From Chlamydiota bacterium (lineage in GTDB: Bacteria > Auribacterota > UBA3054 > B51-G9): a DNA stretch of 9,007 bases. The notes below the pieces were generated by a model. That model was not told the DNA's origin and did not search any database. It saw nothing but the letters and a program-made list of their open reading frames with translations. Below are positions 6,198 through 9,007 of the stretch, one piece after another. The position numbers and the translations under genes were made by a program. Numbering within the stretch: the first letter of the stretch is position 1; each line of letters begins with the position of its first letter. The stretch spans positions 1 through 9,007 of the forward strand of contig QMOL01000100.1 of assembly GCA_003648225.1 (NCBI GenBank), read 5' to 3'.

Positions 6198-7693
6198 AAA
6201 ATTACACACGAAGAGATTTTATAAACATTGCTACAAAAAGCGCCGCAACTCTTATGCTTTCACCGCTGCTGGCACACGCTATGGGCGTTTTGCCGGGAAA
6301 AAAGAAAAACGTTTTGTTCATCGCTGTTGATGATTTGCGCCCGCAGCTCGGCTGCTACGGACAAAAACAAATTATCAGCCCGAATATCGACAAACTCGCC
6401 GCTAACGGAACGTTGTTTGAAAACGCTTACTGTCAGCAAGCTGTTTGCTCGCCATCAAGAACAAGTTTACTCACAGGTTTGCGGCCGGATTCCTGTAAAG
6501 TTTGGGACTTGCACACTTTCTTTCGCGATACCGTTCCAAATGTTATTACTTTACCTCAATATTTCAAACAGAACGGATATTTTACAAAAAGCTTAGGAAA
6601 AATTTTCCATAGACAGCCAATGCAGGATGATAAATATTCGTGGTCGGTCCCATCTGAACGTTTCTGGGGAGACGGTTATTGGCAGACAAAAGAAAATATA
6701 AAAATAGTTGAAAAACTTAAAAAAGAAGCTAAAGAAAAAGGGCTTAAAGGAAGTGAACGTTATTACTCAACTCTCGGTCCTCCTACGGATGACGCAGATG
6801 TGCCCGATAACGCTTACGGCGATGGAGTTACGGCAGACAAAGCGGTTGAATCTTTAAAGAAACTTGCGAAAACCGGTGAGCCGTTTTTTCTTGCAACCGG
6901 TTTTGTTAAGCCGCATTTACCTTTCTCCGCTCCAAAAAAATATTGGGATATGTATAAACCGGAAGACATAAAACTTTCTCCTCAAAAAAGCTGGCCTAAA
7001 AATTCTCCAAAAGTCGCAAAGAGTTTCTGGGGGGAACTAAGACATTATTACGGTATGCCCGAAAAAGGACCACTCTCGCAAAAACAAACAAGAAAACTCA
7101 TCCACGGGTATTACGCAAGCGTTACATACACAGACGCGCAAATCGGAAAAGTGGTTGACCAACTTGACAAACTGGGCTTACGCGATGACACTATAATCAT
7201 TCTTTGGGGCGACCACGGCTGGAAGCTCGGCGACTACAACGCTTGGTGCAAACACACTAATTTTGAAGTTGACACGCATGCACCTTTGATTATCGATGCA
7301 CCCGGTTTTAAAAAAGGTCAGCGAACAAAATCATTTGTTGAGTTTGTTGACATTTATCCAACTTTGGCTCAATTATGTGATTTGCCGATCCCGAATCATT
7401 GTGAAGGAAAAAGCATGGTTCCGCTGTTAAAAAATCCCAACGCGAAAATAAGGGATGCGGCGCTTAGCCAATGGCCTAAAAACGGCGGCAAAATTATGGG
7501 CTACACAATTAGAACGAAAAACTGGCGATATACAGAATGGATAAATAAAAAAGATAAAAAAATTATAGCTCGTGAACTTTATGACCACCGTCCCGGTGCT
7601 CCCGCGCTTGAAGCTGTCAATCTCGCGGAAGAAAAACAATACGCGGAAACAGTTAAGAAATTATCTAAAAAATTAAATTCACTGATAAAATGA
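6194..7693 (+). CDS. Iduronate-2-sulfatase-like sulfatase with Tat signal
   Basis: 499 residues. ATG overlaps the previous stop as ATGA; an AGGA 14 bases upstream is far, so reinitiation is likely. The N-terminus TRRDFI followed by a hydrophobic stretch ending near AHA is a twin-arginine signal, so the enzyme is exported folded. Catalytic residues are D46-D47 in AVDDLRP, C85-S-P-S-R89 in the formylglycine signature, K136 and H139 in GKIFH, H241 in KPHLPF, D340-H341 in GDHGWKLG, and K353-H354 in WCKHTNFE. Their order, spacing and flanking words (VDDLRPQLGCYG, CSPSRTSLLTGLRPD, WCKHTNFE) are those of the iduronate-2-sulfatase branch (SulfAtlas S1_7, from family knowledge). Members act on different sulfated sugars, so the name gives the branch and not the substrate. 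It follows the cytoplasmic sulfatase and precedes a GH20-like enzyme, consistent with extracytoplasmic desulfation before or alongside glycosidic cleavage. Needs formylglycine maturation in the cytoplasm before export. Confidence 0.93.
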   Translation: MKNYTRRDFINIATKSAATLMLSPLLAHAMGVLPGKKKNVLFIAVDDLRPQLGCYGQKQIISPNIDKLAANGTLFENAYCQQAVCSPSRTSLLTGLRPDSCKVWDLHTFFRDTVPNVITLPQYFKQNGYFTKSLGKIFHRQPMQDDKYSWSVPSERFWGDGYWQTKENIKIVEKLKKEAKEKGLKGSERYYSTLGPPTDDADVPDNAYGDGVTADKAVESLKKLAKTGEPFFLATGFVKPHLPFSAPKKYWDMYKPEDIKLSPQKSWPKNSPKVAKSFWGELRHYYGMPEKGPLSQKQTRKLIHGYYASVTYTDAQIGKVVDQLDKLGLRDDTIIILWGDHGWKLGDYNAWCKHTNFEVDTHAPLIIDAPGFKKGQRTKSFVEFVDIYPTLAQLCDLPIPNHCEGKSMVPLLKNPNAKIRDAALSQWPKNGGKIMGYTIRTKNWRYTEWINKKDKKIIARELYDHRPGAPALEAVNLAEEKQYAETVKKLSKKLNSLIK

Positions 7694-9007
7694 AAATCAT
7701 TTACCTGTTACTGTTTTTTTGTCTGACAATTAACGCCGATATCTTACAAAAAAAAATGTGGAAATGTATTTATTTTAAAGCGCCGGATATAAATGAAGTG
7801 GACGAATTTAATGACTTCATTGAAAAAGTTATCGCGCCGGCGGGGTTCAATGTTGTTATCCTCGAAATTACGTTTAATTATGAGTTTGATAAAAGATTAA
7901 ACAAAGACGGATATTTGGATAAGAAAGCCGCTCGCTCAATATCAAAAACATGTGAAAAAAACGGTATTGAACTTATTCCTCTGCTTCAATGTATGGGGCA
8001 CCAATCTTGGGGAAAAACTGTCAGTCAACTTTTAAAAGTTTATCCTGAATTTGATGAAACACCGGGAAAATATCCGGACAATAAAGGCATTTATTCAAGA
8101 AGCTGGTGCCCACTCCATCCGAAAATAAACAAAGTTGTTTTCAAAATGATGGATGAAATTATCGACGCGTTTAACGCGAAAATTCTTCATGTCGGTATGG
8201 ATGAAATACTGATTATTGCAGATAAAGATTGCCCGCGATGCTCTGGAAAAGACCCCGCGAAAATCCTCGCGAAAGCAATTAATGATTACCATTCACACAT
8301 AGTTGATAAACGCGGAATTCAAATGATGATGTGGGGGGACAGGCTTAACGATCCAAATATAGCCGACTACGGCATTACGCGCTCAAGCCACAACGGCACC
8401 GCGCCGGCTATTGATATGATTCCGAAAGACATTATTATTTGCGACTGGTATTACGGCGTTCGTAAAAATTATAAATCATTAAATGTTTTTCAGGAAAAAG
8501 GATTTCAGGTAATCCCAACAGGTTTTTATCAACCCGACGGAAACAGAGCTTTTCTTGACTATGCGCGAGTAGATATGACCCCTCGAATGCTCGGCTTTAT
8601 GTTTACGACTTGGGGAATGGATTTTCGCGACTTGGAAAAAGCAATTCTTCACCCCGAAACATCAGCTGAGCTGCCTGATACCATTGTTAAGCTTGCGCGA
8701 AGTATGAAAGAATGTATTCCGCTTATAAAACCGGCACCGCAAATTGAGATAGACATTCCTGATGAAACAAAAGATAATTTTCCTTCGCGCATTCTTTTCA
8801 CGGAGAAAAAATATCCGCTTAGAATTTCCGTCTGTCCGGAAAGTAACTACGTCACACCGCTGAACGCGGTAACCGGCGATGTCCTCATCAAATCATTAGA
8901 CGACAAGAAAGTAAAAAAGATTGGCGGCTTGCCTTCCATGTTTGATTTTAAGACGAATTATTTTATAAAGCCTGCTCGAGGAAATTTTCAAATTATTATT
9001 CGCGGAA
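7690..9007 (+). CDS. Secreted GH20-like glycoside hydrolase (3' end outside window)
   Basis: The open frame starts at ATG 7690, overlapping the previous stop as ATGA, and stays open for 439 codons to the right edge. Residues 1-16 are a signal peptide (MKII, a Leu/Phe-rich core, then TINAD). The mature protein enters a TIM-barrel directly: FNVVILEI (53-60), then GIELIPLLQCMGHQSW (92-107), which matches the 'G.e.iP....GH' strand of family 20. HVGMDE at 167-172 follows, matching the GH20 H-x-G-x-D-E motif whose Asp-Glu pair is catalytic (D171, E172). Aromatic subsite motifs MMMWGD (212-217), CDWYYG (251-256) and FTTWGMDF (305-312) follow in the usual order. After ~345 a beta-rich accessory domain begins and is cut by the edge. 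The N-terminal GH20b domain of many hexosaminidases is absent. Likely releases a terminal beta-N-acetylhexosamine outside the cytoplasm. The exact sugar is not determined. Confidence 0.83.
   Translation, partial: MKIIYLLLFFCLTINADILQKKMWKCIYFKAPDINEVDEFNDFIEKVIAPAGFNVVILEITFNYEFDKRLNKDGYLDKKAARSISKTCEKNGIELIPLLQCMGHQSWGKTVSQLLKVYPEFDETPGKYPDNKGIYSRSWCPLHPKINKVVFKMMDEIIDAFNAKILHVGMDEILIIADKDCPRCSGKDPAKILAKAINDYHSHIVDKRGIQMMMWGDRLNDPNIADYGITRSSHNGTAPAIDMIPKDIIICDWYYGVRKNYKSLNVFQEKGFQVIPTGFYQPDGNRAFLDYARVDMTPRMLGFMFTTWGMDFRDLEKAILHPETSAELPDTIVKLARSMKECIPLIKPAPQIEIDIPDETKDNFPSRILFTEKKYPLRISVCPESNYVTPLNAVTGDVLIKSLDDKKVKKIGGLPSMFDFKTNYFIKPARGNFQIIIRG

Noticed and set aside
4728..7693. Tandem duplication of one sulfatase gene
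   Set aside because: The two proteins share only the superfamily catalytic motifs. Their flanking words, signal peptides and C-terminal regions differ, so they belong to different sulfatase branches rather than a recent duplication.
1..9007. Mobile elements, CRISPR arrays, tRNA/rRNA genes, riboswitches
   Set aside because: No transposase or integrase frame, no terminal inverted repeats, no regularly spaced direct repeats and no tRNA-like fold was found. The leader at 1802-1872 has one simple stem-loop and resembles no known riboswitch.

Overview
The window is a carbohydrate-catabolism locus of about 9 kb with roughly 40% G+C by eye. It probably comes from an uncultured member of the PVC group, most likely Lentisphaerota, or related Verrucomicrobiota/Kiritimatiellota. 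That placement is inference. It rests on the gene combination (XylR-like AraC regulator, large sodium:solute symporter, CBM9-like lipoprotein, two sulfatases, GH20-like glycosidase) and on a secreted protein with a W-x5-NW-x4-VPxxGD repeat motif. No marker gene is present to confirm it.

Layout: positions 1-356 (minus strand) hold the first 118 codons of a secreted surface-type protein. It is divergent from a XylR/AraC-type regulator at 579-1712 (plus). The 222-bp gap between them carries a strong minus-strand promoter with both boxes at consensus and a plus-strand promoter with a perfect -10 box. A 160-bp gap (1713-1872) follows the regulator. It contains another promoter with consensus -35 and -10 boxes, a short GGCGG/CCGCC dyad, and three copies of an ATCAA(A)TA(A)CCG element.

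That promoter drives a tightly packed plus-strand operon: SSS-family transporter (1873-3975), CBM9-like lipoprotein (3975-4724), sulfatase without a signal peptide (4728-6197), iduronate-2-sulfatase-like enzyme with a Tat signal (6194-7693), and a secreted GH20-like glycoside hydrolase (7690 to the right edge, incomplete). The junctions are TGATG, a 3-nt gap, ATGA and ATGA, which suggests one translationally coupled transcript.

A plausible joint function is use of a sulfated, N-acetylhexosamine-containing glycan or oligosaccharide. The exported sulfatase and GH20-like enzyme would trim the substrate outside the cytoplasm. The lipoprotein would hold carbohydrate at the envelope, the symporter would import the product, and the cytoplasmic sulfatase would remove the remaining sulfate. 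The regulator, with its sugar-sensing domain, would control the set. Enzyme families are well supported by motifs. The substrate and the regulatory link are inferred. No RNA genes, insertion sequences, CRISPR arrays, integration sites or origins were seen.
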